This document shows positions 12,220 to 24,698 of a DNA stretch of 47,797 nt, one piece after another. The stretch covers positions 1 through 47,797 of the forward strand of contig NW_019091798.1 in assembly GCF_001949145.1 (NCBI RefSeq). Reading direction: 5' to 3'. Within the stretch, counting starts at the first letter, position 1. Each line of letters starts with the position of its first letter. The notes under the pieces were generated by a model. It did no database searches. It saw only the letters and a program-made list of their open reading frames with translations, and was not told the origin of the DNA. The stretch is from Acanthaster planci. Taxonomy: Eukaryota > Echinodermata > Asteroidea > Valvatida > Acanthasteridae. The position numbers and the translations under genes were made by a program.

Positions 12220-13815
12220 AGAATTGCATTCATAATGCACAAAAACAATCTCAAACCGTCCTTTCAAGCCTTCATCAATCTGGCATCCAAAATCAATACC
12301 TAGTGCAAACACTAAAATAATACCTTGAAGCCACCCTTTCGAGCTTGCCCATATCAGCATTATGAACATCCAGGACTACCTTAACGTGGGCTATCGCCAT
12401 CTTGATTCCCGTCAATACACTGAATTGGACCAAGATGTTACCGCACAAATCGTAACCCTGGTTCACAACACACTTGTGGAAAGGAGAAACAACTATCCTA
12501 AGAAGTGCCAATTCATATATACAACCATGTATTTTCTCCCAAAAATACGGAAAACCCCACCACCGCGGAGAACCTTTTTTGGACGCCCAATCATAAGAGG
12601 ATGAACAAACCTGACATCAAAAATTTCCGAATACATAGACTACTTTTTTTCTTTCAATAGTAACTGCGCAACCAACCCATGTCTGCGACACGGCGGACAT
12701 ATTGTACAAACTGGAAGAAACAACCTTGCCACAGAATATCCTAATAACTAGTATTAATGTTGTTTCGATGTACACCGATGTCCGACAAGCATAAGCAATC
12801 CAATGCGTCTAAGATGCCTTAAACAAATCCAGCCACAACTATTCCTTCACAAACCCCAATTCAACCTATGTCCAAAAACATCTGGAACTATCCTTGACCG
12901 CTACTGTTTCTGTTTCGAAAACAAGTTTGTCCTTCAGAAAATAGGATGTGCAATAGGCTCCGCAGCAAGCCCAGGAATGTGTGATAAATTCGAAATAATT
13001 AGTCATAATTTCGAAAACGAAATACTTCAAAAAGCACAAAACATCCTCACATGGTGGTGATATAAAGATGACATACAAGTCACCTACAACAGAAATGTTA
13101 ACCAATTGCAAAATTTGTCCCTGACATGAACGGTATTCATCCAATTTTTAAATTCACGTATGAAGCATCCGAAACAGCCATAAACTACCTCGACTTAACC
13201 ATTTTCAAAGGAGAACGTCTCCGTGAAACAGGTATCCTAGACACAAAAGTTTACACCCATCCAACGGAGATTTCCAGTATTTCCATAAAACTTGCTCTCA
13301 CCACCGCACATTTTCCAAGCATTCGTGTACGGAGAATCCTTCTGATGTGCAAGGAACACAACCAACAAGGATGATTTCTAACTCAAAGTCAAATCATGTT
13401 CGGACAAGCTACTGACCAGGGGATATACCCTCAAAAGACACCAAAGTATCACGTGCTGAACGACAAAGGCTAATGAATAATACGGATGCAACGAACCGCA
13501 AAAACAACGACAAAGTCTTCGTTACCACCTACAACCAAGCCAATAACCACTGTGATCAAGCAATAAACAGACATTGGCCTCTTATTCAAAGCAAGGCAAT
13601 ACTTTCAGAAAATCTTTCCGGCATCTCAATTCACTGCTTTCAGAAAAGCCTGGAACGCCCGAGAAAAAAACTAGTGAGAGCTAAACTACCACTAAACGTG
13701 ACAGAGCCCAACCCAATCCCCAGAGGCTCGGGCTTCTATGAACAACCAGGGGAACGAGATGAAACACTAAAAATACCACTCTCCCTACTTGAAGAACAAA
13801 CCGAAATAGAATGAA
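12220..13815 (+). pseudogene. Penelope-like element reverse transcriptase, decayed
   Basis: Plus-strand blocks in changing frames read in the order expected for a Penelope-like element RT. They are 'YFLPKIRK' with 'GRPI' (about 12530-12600), 'KISEYID' (12620s), 'GCAIGSAASPGMCDKFE' (12945-13005), 'WW*YKDDI' (about 13055, the YxDD active-site region with an adjacent stop and a Lys), 'KFTYEASETAINYLDLTIFKG' style wording trimmed across 13145-13215, 'DTKVYTHPTE', 'RGYTLK', 'VTTYN' (about 13520) and a C-terminal 'RKKLVRAKLP' (about 13665-13695). Several stops and frame shifts are visible, so it is dead. No GIY-YIG endonuclease motif was seen downstream. It directly follows the DIRS-like remnant. 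Confidence 0.8.
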
Positions 13816-13829
13816 ATCAACTGGCTGCC

Positions 13830-16150
13830 CTATAACATCGTCATCTAAAAAAGCGCAAGAAGACACTATCAAAGGAGATAAACAGAGGCCGTTCATCAAA
13901 GCAATGACATGGCGTTATTTAACAGGACCGCATATAAAGCTCGATAGCAAGAATAACTGAATCAGATGCTGGGGGCTAGAAAAGACAGGCACAATATTTT
14001 TATGCAGAATCATCAGGAGGGGGTCTACCTGCGCGTCAGGCATATTTTATGAAGAATCCAAATAGGTATTCATTTTAACCCCCTTTTCCCAGATTTTCCA
14101 CACCTATGGCATACCAGTGTCTCTATTAACAAGCTCATTGACCATGTCTCAAAAATAAAGGCGATGAAAACAGTGAAGGACACTTGTGTTTTAAAATTCT
14201 GCTGAAAGGTTTAAAATGTCATGTCCGGGAATTGGGCACAAAGTGGGGACAACGTTCACCCATTGCGATTACGCATTCAACAAAACTCCTCGGTTAATCT
14301 ATGAATATATTTTAAAACTAAAGCGATCGTGATAAATAACTGACATTATTCAATTTCATACTCAAATTACATGATTGTATTTTTGAACCTTTGGAAATAT
14401 GTTAAGATTTGTTTCATTGAAAATCAGGAAAACGTTTTTCATAATTCTTTCAGGTCTTGGACCTATCACGAAGATCAAGGTTAATAAATAATATTACGTT
14501 CAGATCATTCCGGTTTTATTTCCAATGCAGTTCTTACTTAAACTACGACAGTGTGTTAAGCAAAATACAAAAGGAACTACCACATTGATGGACACAGTTT
14601 ACACAGTACCTTTAACAGTTCCATTGAACCCTCACGTGATGACATTGATCATCAATGATGTCATGATGACATTGGTGACCTCGGCACAAGTGCCTGCCAT
14701 AATAATGTAGCGTGGGCCAAACCTTTCTTTGCGTAGAATACAAGGTTCTATGTACATAAGACCTACAAGTAGCACTGCGTATGGCTTAACACACAGCATG
14801 GGTGATAGAATGAGGGTCATCGATGCATATACTGCCATACAGTGCTATCATAAGCTCATATTTTCATTTGGGCCAGAGGGCCTTTTGTTGTATTTATTAT
14901 TTGTTCTTCAACAATCGTTTTAAATTTTCCAGGGAATCATCTCCCACATCTGTAAAGGGTAAAAATTTACCTTAATCTTTTTTGTAATAGAGTGAAACTC
15001 GCAAGATTGGCATTTCCAATACTCGTAACTTACAACGACCGTGTAGACTGCACGCGATTGGACCCTCTCTATCCCACCATGCTCTGCTGAAACACTGCAA
15101 CATGTCATCAGAACATAAAGCTGTAGATTTACGGTGAAAAATGAGTGAATATTAAGAATGATCTGACATGAGCATGATGTGAAGTTTGTATGCAAACATA
15201 AAGATTTTTGTTGGTCTCGTTAGCTAGGTTCTTCAATTTTCCAAAAACCTTTCATGTGAGCTGTAAAAAGTAATACCTTTTTAAAAACTGTGTTACATTA
15301 AAAGTTTAGAGATGCTTATACATTTATGGGGTCGTACATGATACATTTTTTTATTTTATCTGAACATTTTGATGTAATTGTTTTTCCGAGCTCTAATTAA
15401 CTCCGCTTTATGTTCCTTCTTTTCTGTTTTCGGAGGCATGTGTGCAATTCCTATCCATTTTATTTTTGAAAAGCATTATTATAGTTTCATTGAAATGACA
15501 TTACTTGTTTTTGGATAATACATCTTTTACAGAATAAATGACAAAAACCTAATTCTGTCGGATTGAAAATGTCCCCTGTGAACGATTTTACCGTTTTTTC
15601 TTTCTACATCAGACTCAAAATAAGTATCTAAAGAAAAGAATATTTGCGCTATAAAATGCATTTGATTTTTTTGGAGAATGGACAATAGCCGTGCATTAAT
15701 ACCTACTGCACGCTTAATGGGGAAAATGTGAAAATCCAATTTGTAATTACAAATTTACTTTATGCAATTAAATGTAGTCGTCAATGTGTACGTAGTAAAC
15801 TTAAAGTATCCACAAATACTCTAAACAATGAGTATTTGACTTTTTTAAAATAGCAACTGATAGCAAGACAGTTCCTTTGAACAAGCACACAGACTGTCGT
15901 ACAGGAACGTATGCATCAGTCATAAACTACTTCACCCTTTGTTAAAGTGTGATTTCCAATGGAGCCTGATGCTTGATGGTGGACATCTTAGGGATAGTGA
16001 TAAAACTTCCAACATATAAGTACATTCAAAAATCAAGTTGCTTGTTTGAATCAATGAGAAACTAGAGGTTGTGGTTGTTACAGTAAAAAGCACAGAGTTG
16101 CTTCGGAATTGGACTTTTTATCAAAAAGACATCTCTACATTGTTCAGCTA
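13830..16150. other. Unassigned AT-rich intergenic DNA
   Basis: No gene, RNA or well-formed repeat is recognised. Short open frames (for example 14525-14710, 14920-15195) carry no domain signature. Around 14630-14700 there is a small patch resembling the flanking repeat ('cctcacgtgatgac'). Confidence 0.5.
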
Positions 16151-16470
16151 TTAAATCCGTGGAAATAATGGAACGTATGTCAGGTGGTATGTCACGTAAT
16201 AACGTCATCATCAACTACAAACCTTCTCTTTCTAGCTATATTCAAAGGTTGCAGCCCAATCGGACATGTGTAAGAAGATATATGCCTTTAAATGACGCAC
16301 TTTTAATGTCACGTGACTTTTCAAGTGATGTCGTCATCGTCACATCAGGACAGTTCCTTCTTTTGAAGACTAAGAAAACAATTTTTTCTCAAGTGATACA
16401 AAAAAGTCAATTAAAACAATGTAAAAAGTACAAATCACATGATAAGGTCATCAAGACATAACATTTTTTT
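16150..16470 (+). repeat. CRE/E-box repeat copy, last forward-oriented one
   Basis: The words 'acttttaatgtcacgtgact', 'gtcgtcatcgtcacatc' and 'caaaggttgcagcccaatcgg' match the forward consensus of the array at 1-9.4 kb. Upstream at about 16055 the unit's 'gaaactagaggt' word occurs with only a weak hairpin. Confidence 0.65.
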
Positions 16471-16991
16471 GCCGCTCTATTGTTGGCAAGCCCATGTACA
16501 ATTCATGCTTCAATTTCTTTTTCTGTAAAGAAATAAAACACGTGCCTGATGAAGGAACACACCCACTGTATGTGAGTAATCCATGTGGTGTAGAGAAAAG
16601 TTGCATTCTGGACACAAAATCCTCATGTCACTTATCTGACATTTGCACACACTTAAGGCCACATTGTGATTTAAGTACAACTATTTTCGCATCATCCACA
16701 ACATAATTTTTCTCTAATAAAGAGACTGGGGTACGGTGTACTCAGCAACTTTACGAAATCACTTTTAGTCATTAAATCCTTTGGTTTATTTGTGAATACA
16801 AAGAAAATCAAAATCTTGGACATTAAGAATACTCAGTAAAATATGCAAAACAAGAAAAGAAGCTTTGAAATTGGAGTTCTCTGTATTTTGCCATTTCTAT
16901 ACTTTAAAAGCTTCGGTAAGTGCACATTGCCCATGATGTTACGTTCAGGTGACGTGAAACCGAAAAAAATCAAATGTCTTGCAGTGCAACA

Positions 16992-17303
16992 TCATCGCGC
17001 AAAGGCATCATTGATAAAGCAAGTGTTAACTTTACATTTGAAAACGGTAAGACTCTGTTCGCTCCGTATGAGCCATGGTAAGGCATTCCATAACTTAGGA
17101 GCAGCCATTGCAAATGCCCTGTCAGCAAGAGTGTGGGTAACATTTACCATTAGGATAACTAGGGCCGATGTTTGCTGAACTGAGATGATCCTGCTTATCA
17201 TGTACAAAACAAGTAACCAGTAAAGGTGATGCAATATCGTTGTTGTGTGCTGAAAGCAGGGTGTATTCTTAAGAAGTCCATAGATGCAGCATTTTGGACT
17301 CAC
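16992..17303 (-). pseudogene. C-terminal fragment of a LINE reverse-transcriptase ORF
   Basis: The 103-codon minus frame ends with wording typical of the last part of non-LTR retrotransposon ORF2 proteins: a 'LHHLYWLLVLYMISRII' block and a 'DRAFAMAAPKLWNALP' block followed by '..SLTVFKCKV'. In intact relatives the two blocks are farther apart, so an internal deletion is likely. No RT core or endonuclease is adjacent, so this is a 5'-truncated, rearranged LINE relic. Confidence 0.75.
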
Positions 17304-17329
17304 AGTAATCTCATTAGCTTTTTCACAAT

Positions 17330-17612
17330 TTGAGAAATTTGACTATTTCAACTATATCCTATTTCAACTATATCCTGAGTTATATATCCAATTAGGTTCA
17401 AACCTAAGAAAATTGATTTAGACGAATATTGACCTCGTGTGATGATGACGTCATCAGGTGACAAGTCAAGTGACATAAAATGGTGGACTGTTTAAAACCC
17501 TATATCTCCTGAAATGCATATCCCATCGATATGAAACTTTGCAGATAACAAGAGAAGGAAGTGGTCTAGACGAAAATTTGCCGGATGTGATGATGTCCTC
17601 AAATTACATTAT
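17330..17612 (-). repeat. CRE/E-box repeat copy, reverse orientation
   Basis: From here on the repeat words read in reverse: 'gtgatgatgacgtcatcaggtgacaagtcaagtgacataaa' type order, 'tatatctcctgaaatgcat', 'gaaactttgcagataac'. The copy is interrupted at about 17612 by the MITE-like element and resumes around 18090-18345. Confidence 0.7.
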
Positions 17613-18087
17613 GGTCGAGTTCAGGCGGCCTGTATTTGACACGGGTTTCTTGTTCTCGCGCTCAAACGGCGGGAACACGACTCAAGAACACTGTTCTCAG
17701 AACAGGATCACACACCGTCTCCTCGTCAGGGTTTTACAGGAACACATGGAAAAACTCGTGAGATTTTGATTTTTGAACATCTGCAAAAAGTAGAGAGATG
17801 GCTTCCAAAGCCATAGACAATGTGAAGTTTGGCAAAATTAACCTTAATTATTTTCCGTAACACAGAAATGAATGTTCCTGTTTATAAAAAAAGAATTCAG
17901 CCCATCCAAACATTAACTATCGAATAACGTAGCCTACATGGACGCCGCCGCGGCCATGTTGCATGTTGCTTGTCACTGACTACCATAGGTAACCGGTAGT
18001 TTGTTCCCAGCGTTCGAGCGGCCGACCCACGAACAATAAATCGAGCTGTTCGGGAACATACAAGAACAAGCCGCCCGAATTCAGCCT
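17613..18087. mobile_element. MITE-like element with imperfect terminal inverted repeats
   Basis: The left end (17613-17675: gtcgagttcaggcggcctgt ... cggcgggaac) and right end (about 18003-18087: gttcccagcgttcgag ... aagccgcccgaattcagc) are imperfect inverted repeats of roughly 60-85 bases. The enclosed ~475 bp interrupts a copy of the flanking repeat. No transposase is encoded, so it would be non-autonomous. A clean target-site duplication was not found. Confidence 0.55.
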
Positions 18088-18089
18088 AT

Positions 18090-18345
18090 ACGTACACTCT
18101 ATAAAGCACATTACTTCCTCAAGTGCATGCCTGACCTTGGACACGAATGGTCATTATGAAATAATGACGCCATCAGGTTGGTGCAGCAGACTAGTTGTTC
18201 AAATGAAACAGATGCATAGGCACTAGTATTTTTGTCTTAATTCAATTACAAATATACCCAAGAGTCCAAATTTCAAATAATATTTCACAATTGTTTTTCA
18301 AAATAATCACACATCACGTGGCATGACATTAAAGGGGAATTCCAT
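18090..18345 (-). repeat. CRE/E-box repeat copy, reverse orientation
   Basis: 'acccaagagtccaaatttca' and 'tcacgtggcatgacattaaa' are the reverse complement of wording near 3900-4000 in the left array. This resumes the repeat interrupted by the MITE-like element. Confidence 0.65.
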
Positions 18346-18649
18346 GCTCTAAAATACTTTACACCAAATCTAAAAGAACATGAGGCTACATACAAGATAC
18401 CCGTAGAGTTGGGTTTTCTTTGTTATTGAGAATGGTTCACAACGCCTTTACATTCCCGATTGCTTGCCATTCATCAGTACAAAGGGCGCGTCCATGTTGT
18501 TTAAAATTCCCGCGACATTCAGGAGCTTATGACGCTGTGTCTGCGCCCAGTACCTCGCTCGGAAAACATCGCACATTACGTTTGCTATGCGACAGTATCA
18601 TACTGTGCTCACGAGTGCACCGATCATTGTATGCACGCGCTACCGCACT

Positions 18650-18828
18650 TATACCCAGCAAGAAATGAGGCCAAGGGGTCCCCCCCAACATGTCCAATCC
18701 CTATACACATTCCAGACTATTGTTACTTAACACATCCCCCCCAAAATGTCTGAAAGGAATTCCCCAGATTCCTGCGAGACAATGACCAACACAATGCATG
18801 GGGGTTCTCTCCGTCTCATACCTTGCTG
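18650..18828 (+). repeat. Left arm of a ~178-bp inverted pair
   Basis: This segment matches the reverse complement of 21604-21778 at an estimated 90% or better by eye, including 'ttgttacttaacacatcc' and 'gaattccccagattcctg'. The two arms enclose ~2.8 kb that holds the P2X7-type domain. They may be ends of a larger composite element or two independent copies of a small repeat. Confidence 0.85.
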
Positions 18829-19856
18829 CATATGACCGCACTGCCGAATACAGTGTGTATACCACTTCCTTTGCCCATGGAGGAAGGACATAGAAGGAGT
18901 TTGAACTGCCCGGACTATAACATCTGGCCGATTACCACTTTCTGGCATGCCCGGTATGTCCATAGCCAGAGCGCAGCGAACGCCTGCTACCCACCACCTG
19001 TTTTGCAACCATAAGCTCCCTTTGTACCCCATGATCGTCGCTGCGATTTTTTGTTGGTAATCTGCATCCCTAAAACGTTGTGTACTGCAGTATGGGAAGT
19101 TGAATATTCATGCCATCGTTGGTGCTTGATATAAACCGACAACATCATCAAATGTAGTGTTTGTGCAGTTGCTTTTATACCCGTAGTGTTCATGTGCAAG
19201 TTGTTGCCCTTATCGAACGCTTTCTTCTGCACTTTTTATGAATAAATATAGCCAAGCTGTTTGTAAGATTTGTAAGATTTGAATCATTTTTATTATGGCA
19301 TTTGTACAAAGGCGTGTTTTATGAGATTTCACGATCACTCCTTGTGATGAAATAGCACATTTTGTTGCTAATGAACTAAGCTTTCCAGTAGTAGTGAACA
19401 TTTTGTCGGCGAGTCTTAGCCAAATTCGTTCCAAGCCTTTGACACTGATGTATATTGGACGGAGGAGACTAGAATTACAAACTTTGCATGGATAATGAAA
19501 CAGCGTGTCAAAATTTAAAAAGTTTATTTATGATGGCAAAAGTAGGTCTAATATCAGGATTTTTCTCTCTCTATTTCCTGGTCACATCGATAGTTTGTAT
19601 TTAATTGCAAGCAAAAAACTACGAGTATTACTGGCCCCACTTGTCCAACTAAGATGCAGGCAGCAATAAGGTATTTTTGGAATGTTTTTGTATTATTCGT
19701 CAGACTCGGCGGCGACCATCATTGGACGCTTTGGAGTGCCTGAGTTACAACTCCTTCTGTGTCCTTTCTCCACGCTTTGCCGTTCCTTTGTGCTCCCAAA
19801 CAACGTTTTATTCGAAAACTCCAAAATACTTCAGTGTGATATGTAAATTATAAGAG
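18829..19856. other. Unassigned sequence between the left arm and the P2X7-type domain
   Basis: Minus-strand open frames 19032-18727, 19232-18987 and 19434-19210 are consecutive and could be exons or a decayed gene, but I recognise no domain in them. No plus-strand frame is convincing. Confidence 0.4.
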
Positions 19857-20556
19857 ATGAGTATGGCATCAGGTCCTTCTCCGTATCGAGCCTATATTTT
19901 CCGGGAGGAATTTCAAAGCCAGAATTCTATCGATGAAGACGTTGGCCACGTTGACGATGTTCAGCTTCCAGGATCCACTGGACAGACAAATCGCCGTGAA
20001 ACTACGGACTGGTGTAGTTGTGACAAGTCTTTAATCATGCCTCTTGAAAAAGAATGTGTATGTTGCTGTGAAATCGAGAAACTCAAATGGTTGATGGAGA
20101 ACACTGTTTGTAGAACCTTTCATAATGACATTGCCGATGTCTGTACGAACAAAGCAGTCCTTCGTGCTCAAAAGAAATTGCGAACGATTCCATGTAGGCC
20201 TTCTTATACCGATGTAAGAATTTAGAAGCAGGTGTTTGGGTTTTTTTCACAAATTGTACCGAAAGACATGCACTTTGAAGTTAGTGATATTCACAACAAT
20301 TTGGACCTCCTAATAAACATTCTCGATAAAATTTTGTTCTCTTCACTTGCAAAGATCTCTGTGATATTCTGCCTATCGGATGTTTACTAGCTGGTCACAT
20401 GGACATCTCGGGAAAGCAATCAGGCAAGGAATCCTTGCAAGTGCTGTGACTGCAATCCGCCATGCATATCCAGAAACCAGTGGCATATACATTGGTTTCC
20501 GTTCAGGAGACGATAATGAACTTCTTGAGGATAGCGAGGTTTATGCTAACGTATAG
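19857..20556 (+). pseudogene. P2X7-type zinc-binding C-terminal domain, two blocks, probably broken
   Basis: Block 1 (19857-20225) starts at an ATG. After a 50-residue leader it has the cysteine-rich signature of the P2X7 receptor cytoplasmic ballast / zinc-coordinating domain: 'DWCSC', 'MPLEKECVCCCEIEKL' and a later 'VC.NKAVL' stretch. A GTAAGA that could act as a splice donor follows the codons for 'SYTD' near 20211. Block 2 (20365-20556) gives 'AYRMFTSWSHGHLGK', '..IR...ETSGIYIGF' and an acidic tail, the end of the same domain. Joining them through the obvious AG near 20353 does not keep frame, and an Ala sits where a conserved Cys is expected in block 2. It could be a free-standing invertebrate protein using this domain (no ion-channel segment is near) or a pseudogene. 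Confidence 0.7.
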
Positions 20557-20559
20557 ATC

Positions 20560-21603
20560 ATTTTATTTGTAATGTAGCTGTACCCCATTCCTCCAACATT
20601 AAAAATCATACCATTGAAAATTTATCACCTACTGATCACCAGTAATATGAGTTTGTTCCATAGTAACGTTTGGGTTTACAAATGCTACCTATTGGTATTA
20701 TTAACTGATACAAAATCAACTCTAAAAACAGTTATATACTTGCAATAAAAATCACTCCTTGCATAGCTTTCATGTCAGCATTTCACACAAATTTTATTTG
20801 TTTCAGTTAATGTGTCAATGCACTACATAAACATGTTTCTGATTGACAAAAAAGATTTACAGTATCTGTCACGACTTAAAATATTTGTACACAAATTCAA
20901 AGTTTGATTCAGGTGACCACGAGTTTGTTCCCAATCACGTTTGGGTTAACAGATTTTGCTTATCAGTACTAATAATTATTGATAACAAATCAGTTCCTAA
21001 TGCAGTTGTAAATTTGCAATAAAGTTCCATCCTTGCTTAAATTCTCATGTTAACGTTTGACACAAATTTTATTTGTTTCGGTTCATGTGTCAGCGCACTC
21101 CACCCTGGGACGCGGTATGAATTTTTTTACACGGTATCTGGAGCGGACTCGCCAGGTGAGTCTGTATCATTTCTCAGGGTTGCAGAGTCCTGAGTCCGTC
21201 CTAAAGGTAAATAAATGCTTCAGTGGTTGTCCCCTAGCCTCTACAGCTCTGAAAAACCACGAAAAGTACATCACAGTACCTTGGGGGGCCGTAATCCCAG
21301 GCTATCCCGATTTGAGAGGGGGAGGGCCTCACCACGCGCCAGCCAAGCCACGCCACCACCACAACAGCCCCAACCAAAATAACACTTCAAAGACAGCCGA
21401 AAGAGGCCTCTGACAAGTTCCAGACAGCTGTCACTGAAACATTCTACTGCCTGGCTCAGGCACTGTTTTGTAAATAATCCATTATATTGTACACAAGGGG
21501 CCACTTAACACAGTCCTGTGGGAGTTGGCTGGACGCTGGCTGGATTTTTTTCTGGCTAGGGGAGGCCATGGCTTCAAAGTGACTAAACCAGGTTTTTACA
21601 GCA
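20560..21603. other. Unassigned DNA with an internal duplicated patch
   Basis: Two stretches, about 20640-20840 and 20920-21090, are diverged direct copies of each other (shared wording includes 'gagtttgttcc', 'acgtttgggtt', 'ctgataacaaatca'-like, 'cacaaattttatttgtttc'). The plus frame 21057-21413 has no recognisable domain. Confidence 0.5.
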
Positions 21604-21778
21604 AGGTATGAGACGGACAGAACCCCCCTGCTTTGTGTTGGTCATTGTCTCGCAGGAATCTGGGGAATTCCTTTCAGACATCTTGGGGGGGATGTGTTAA
21701 GTAACAATAGTCTGGAATATGTATAGGGATTGGACATGTTGGGGGGTACCCTTCGGTCTCATTTCTTGCTGGGTATAT
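21604..21778 (-). repeat. Right arm of the ~178-bp inverted pair
   Basis: Reverse-complement partner of 18650-18828. Confidence 0.85.
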
Positions 21779-22420
21779 AATTAGCTCCAGTTGCCACTTC
21801 AAAAGAGGCCACTCCCTCCACGCAGGGTCTGTTAAGTGAAATATTGTCGAAGCAAAATTTGGAAGACCGCAGGTGGTACATACCCAACTGTACTATACGT
21901 GATTTTGCAAAACTCCAATTACATCGTCACTCGTGCCAGTACATTGTCTATGATACCAAATGCTACACTCTTCAAATTGGATGGCTTGTTGCTTCCATTT
22001 CACTGCCTTGCTGCAAACACAACACTTTGTCAAACTTTGCGTTTCGTATGTTGTGCAGCCATGCCTTACAAATATCAGGGCGTTTGGGGATCCAGAATTT
22101 GGAAAAAAGTAAGACCTTCCCGAGATTTCGGCTTACTTGAGCAGCTAAAAGCTTAACCAATCGATTTTGTCGCAGGTTCAACGACATGAAACGCATGACA
22201 TGTATTTGGAAGCGTCGCGTCCTGGTTCGGCAATCTGGCAACATATAATCCACCACTACTTAAAAACTGACAGAACCGCACGATACAACTGATACTCTGA
22301 CAATGCGCTGAAGCGTAGCTACCGCGGTATACAATATCACACAGCGCTGTGTCGAGGTGCAGACACTACGTCACAAGATCCCAGATGTATCAAATATTAA
22401 AATAAACTATGGATGGAGTT
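21779..22420. other. Unassigned DNA
   Basis: Overlapping open frames on both strands (21836-22156, 21844-22140 plus; 22256-21972 minus) share no known domain. No gene call is made. Confidence 0.4.
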
Positions 22421-22905
22421 TCCCTTTAAAGCTGCAGTTTCCCCCGTTAGATTTGTGCACGTTTTTTCAAGTCAAAACTTGTTGCACTCATACATCTCAG
22501 TGACCTTGTCTTGGGAGCATATGTAACCCATCAACCCTCAGGGCTGTCAAAATAAAATCGTCACCTTGACGTCATCAGGGGTCACGTGACATGAGATAAA
22601 AGTTGCAATTTCCTCCATAGGTTGTATACACGTTTTTCCTCTACGCAATATTATTATGAGGATTGAGATAAGCTAAGAAGATAAATCAGATTAATGTTTC
22701 CCTTTTATTCGACTGCAAAGATATTCAGGAGTCATAATATCAAGCTACATTTCATAGACATTTTTTAATTCAAATGCATATTAAGTGGCATCAATTGAAA
22801 GGTGAAGTTTTTTCCCCCGAGGGTTTTGAGCAAGCTTTTTGAAGAATTCCCAACCCACATTATTTTTGTAGATACCCGTCACACAAGCCATTGCCGAAGC
22901 AGCTG

Positions 22906-22923
22906 GTGTTTGTCCACAAACAC
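22906..22923 (-). repeat. Hairpin of repeat copy H
   Basis: gtgtttgt (22906-22913) pairs with acaaacac (22916-22923), followed by 'aggtctag', the reverse complement of the unit word. Confidence 0.75.
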
Positions 22924-23716
22924 AGGTCTAGTTGGCTTTAAAGGGTAGGGCTTTAGACGAACATTGACTTGATTTGGTGATGACGTCATTATATCACAAG
23001 TCACGTGACATTAAAGATGCACGCTTCAAAGAACTATATCTCGCGAAGCATATGTCCGATTGGCTTCAAACCTTGCAGATCTCTTGTGAGAATGACGTTA
23101 CCAAGTGACAAGTAACGTGACATTAAAGGTGCACTCTTTAGAGTACTATATGTCACCTGAAATACGTCTAATCGGGTTCAAACCTTGCTAATAGTTTTGA
23201 AAGGGAACTGGTTTAGACTAATATTGACCTGATGTGAGGATGACGTCATCAGGGAGTAATTCACGTGATATTAAAGATGCAATGTTTAAAACACTATATT
23301 TCTTTAGTTGCATGTCCTGTTGTGTTCAATCTTTGTTGATACCTTGAAAGGGAAGTGACTTGAGTGAATATTGACCTCGTGTGAAGATGACATCATCAAG
23401 ACTTAGTGAGAAATCAGGTGACTTTAAAGGTACATTCTAAATCCCAATATCCTGTGATGTTCATGTCTAGTTAGGTTAAAATTTGGTAGATGGTGCACAC
23501 CTTATTCTCCATATCTGTATCTCCTCATGTCCGGAAAGGTTTGCAAATTTCGTCATTATGACGTCACCAAAGAAAATATTAGAATAATTTTTGGTAAATA
23601 TTTGTAGCTCTGGTGTAGTTCTTTAAGCAAGGGGCGAGAAATGGAAATGTGGAAGTATCTCAATTGAACCTTTTTTCCTCCAAAAAAAAACAAGGAAATG
23701 CAAAGGAGCCCTTTGC

Positions 23717-23736
23717 TCTGTCCCTAAAAAGACAGA
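23717..23736 (-). repeat. Hairpin of repeat copy I
   Basis: tctgtc (23717-23722) pairs with gacaga (23731-23736), followed by 'acctctagtttt' and preceded by 'ccctttgc'. Confidence 0.7.
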
Positions 23737-24698
23737 ACCTCTAGTTTTCTTTATTTTCTTCTTCTATCCCCAAATACCCTTTGCTTTTTATACATTTCTT
23801 CTACCACCGACTTTACACTCCCTTAGCAAATTTGGATCTTCATCACATTACATAAATGAATTAACCTAGTGTATAGATGTGTCTAAGAAAAGGCTGTCAT
23901 GAACACGTCGTCAAGTGATTTCTTATTGATTTTTGAATATTTATTTTAGCACATTGACTTTGTACAATTTTTCATTGGACTTTTTAGGTAATTTGGCGAT
24001 CTTCAATTGTCATCAAAGACACAGCCAACAAAGACCCTGATACAAATTATGTTCAAATTTGTGACGTCACCATGATTTTTAAAATTGATTTTTGAATATT
24101 TAAGTTTTTCCCATAGGTTTTTATGTACACGTTTTTCAGCAGCCAGACTTTGGGACTCTGCTCAATCCAATTCCTTTCCTATTGGTGTACACTCGTAGTC
24201 CCTCACGTAGAGAGGGTCCAAGAATAAATAAAACTTTCCTAATGACGTCATTAGGTGTCACTTGACATGGCAATAAAGGTGCAAATCTCAAAGCCTCATA
24301 TTTTGTGGAGCCTCATATTTTGTGAAAGGGGTGAGCTTTGAAAGAACATTGACCTGATATGATGACTTCATCATGATTAATCACATGATATGAAAGATAA
24401 TTCTTTAAAGTTCTCTATCTCTTTAACTACTGTCTGACCAGGTTTAAATTTAGTAAATAGCTAGAATGGGAATATTAAAGACAAGGCGTCATTATGTCAT
24501 GGATGTGAACTGTAATCCGTTATATCTCCTTTTGTCCGAAAGGCCTCAAATATTTAGCCACCAAAAATATTATTAGAAACGTTTGGAATTATTAGTAGCT
24601 TTTGGATAGATGTTTGAGTAACAAGTGAGAAATCCAATTGTGGTAGTATCTCAAATGACCTTCCTTATGAAAAAGGCAATGCAAAAAAATCCCTTTGC

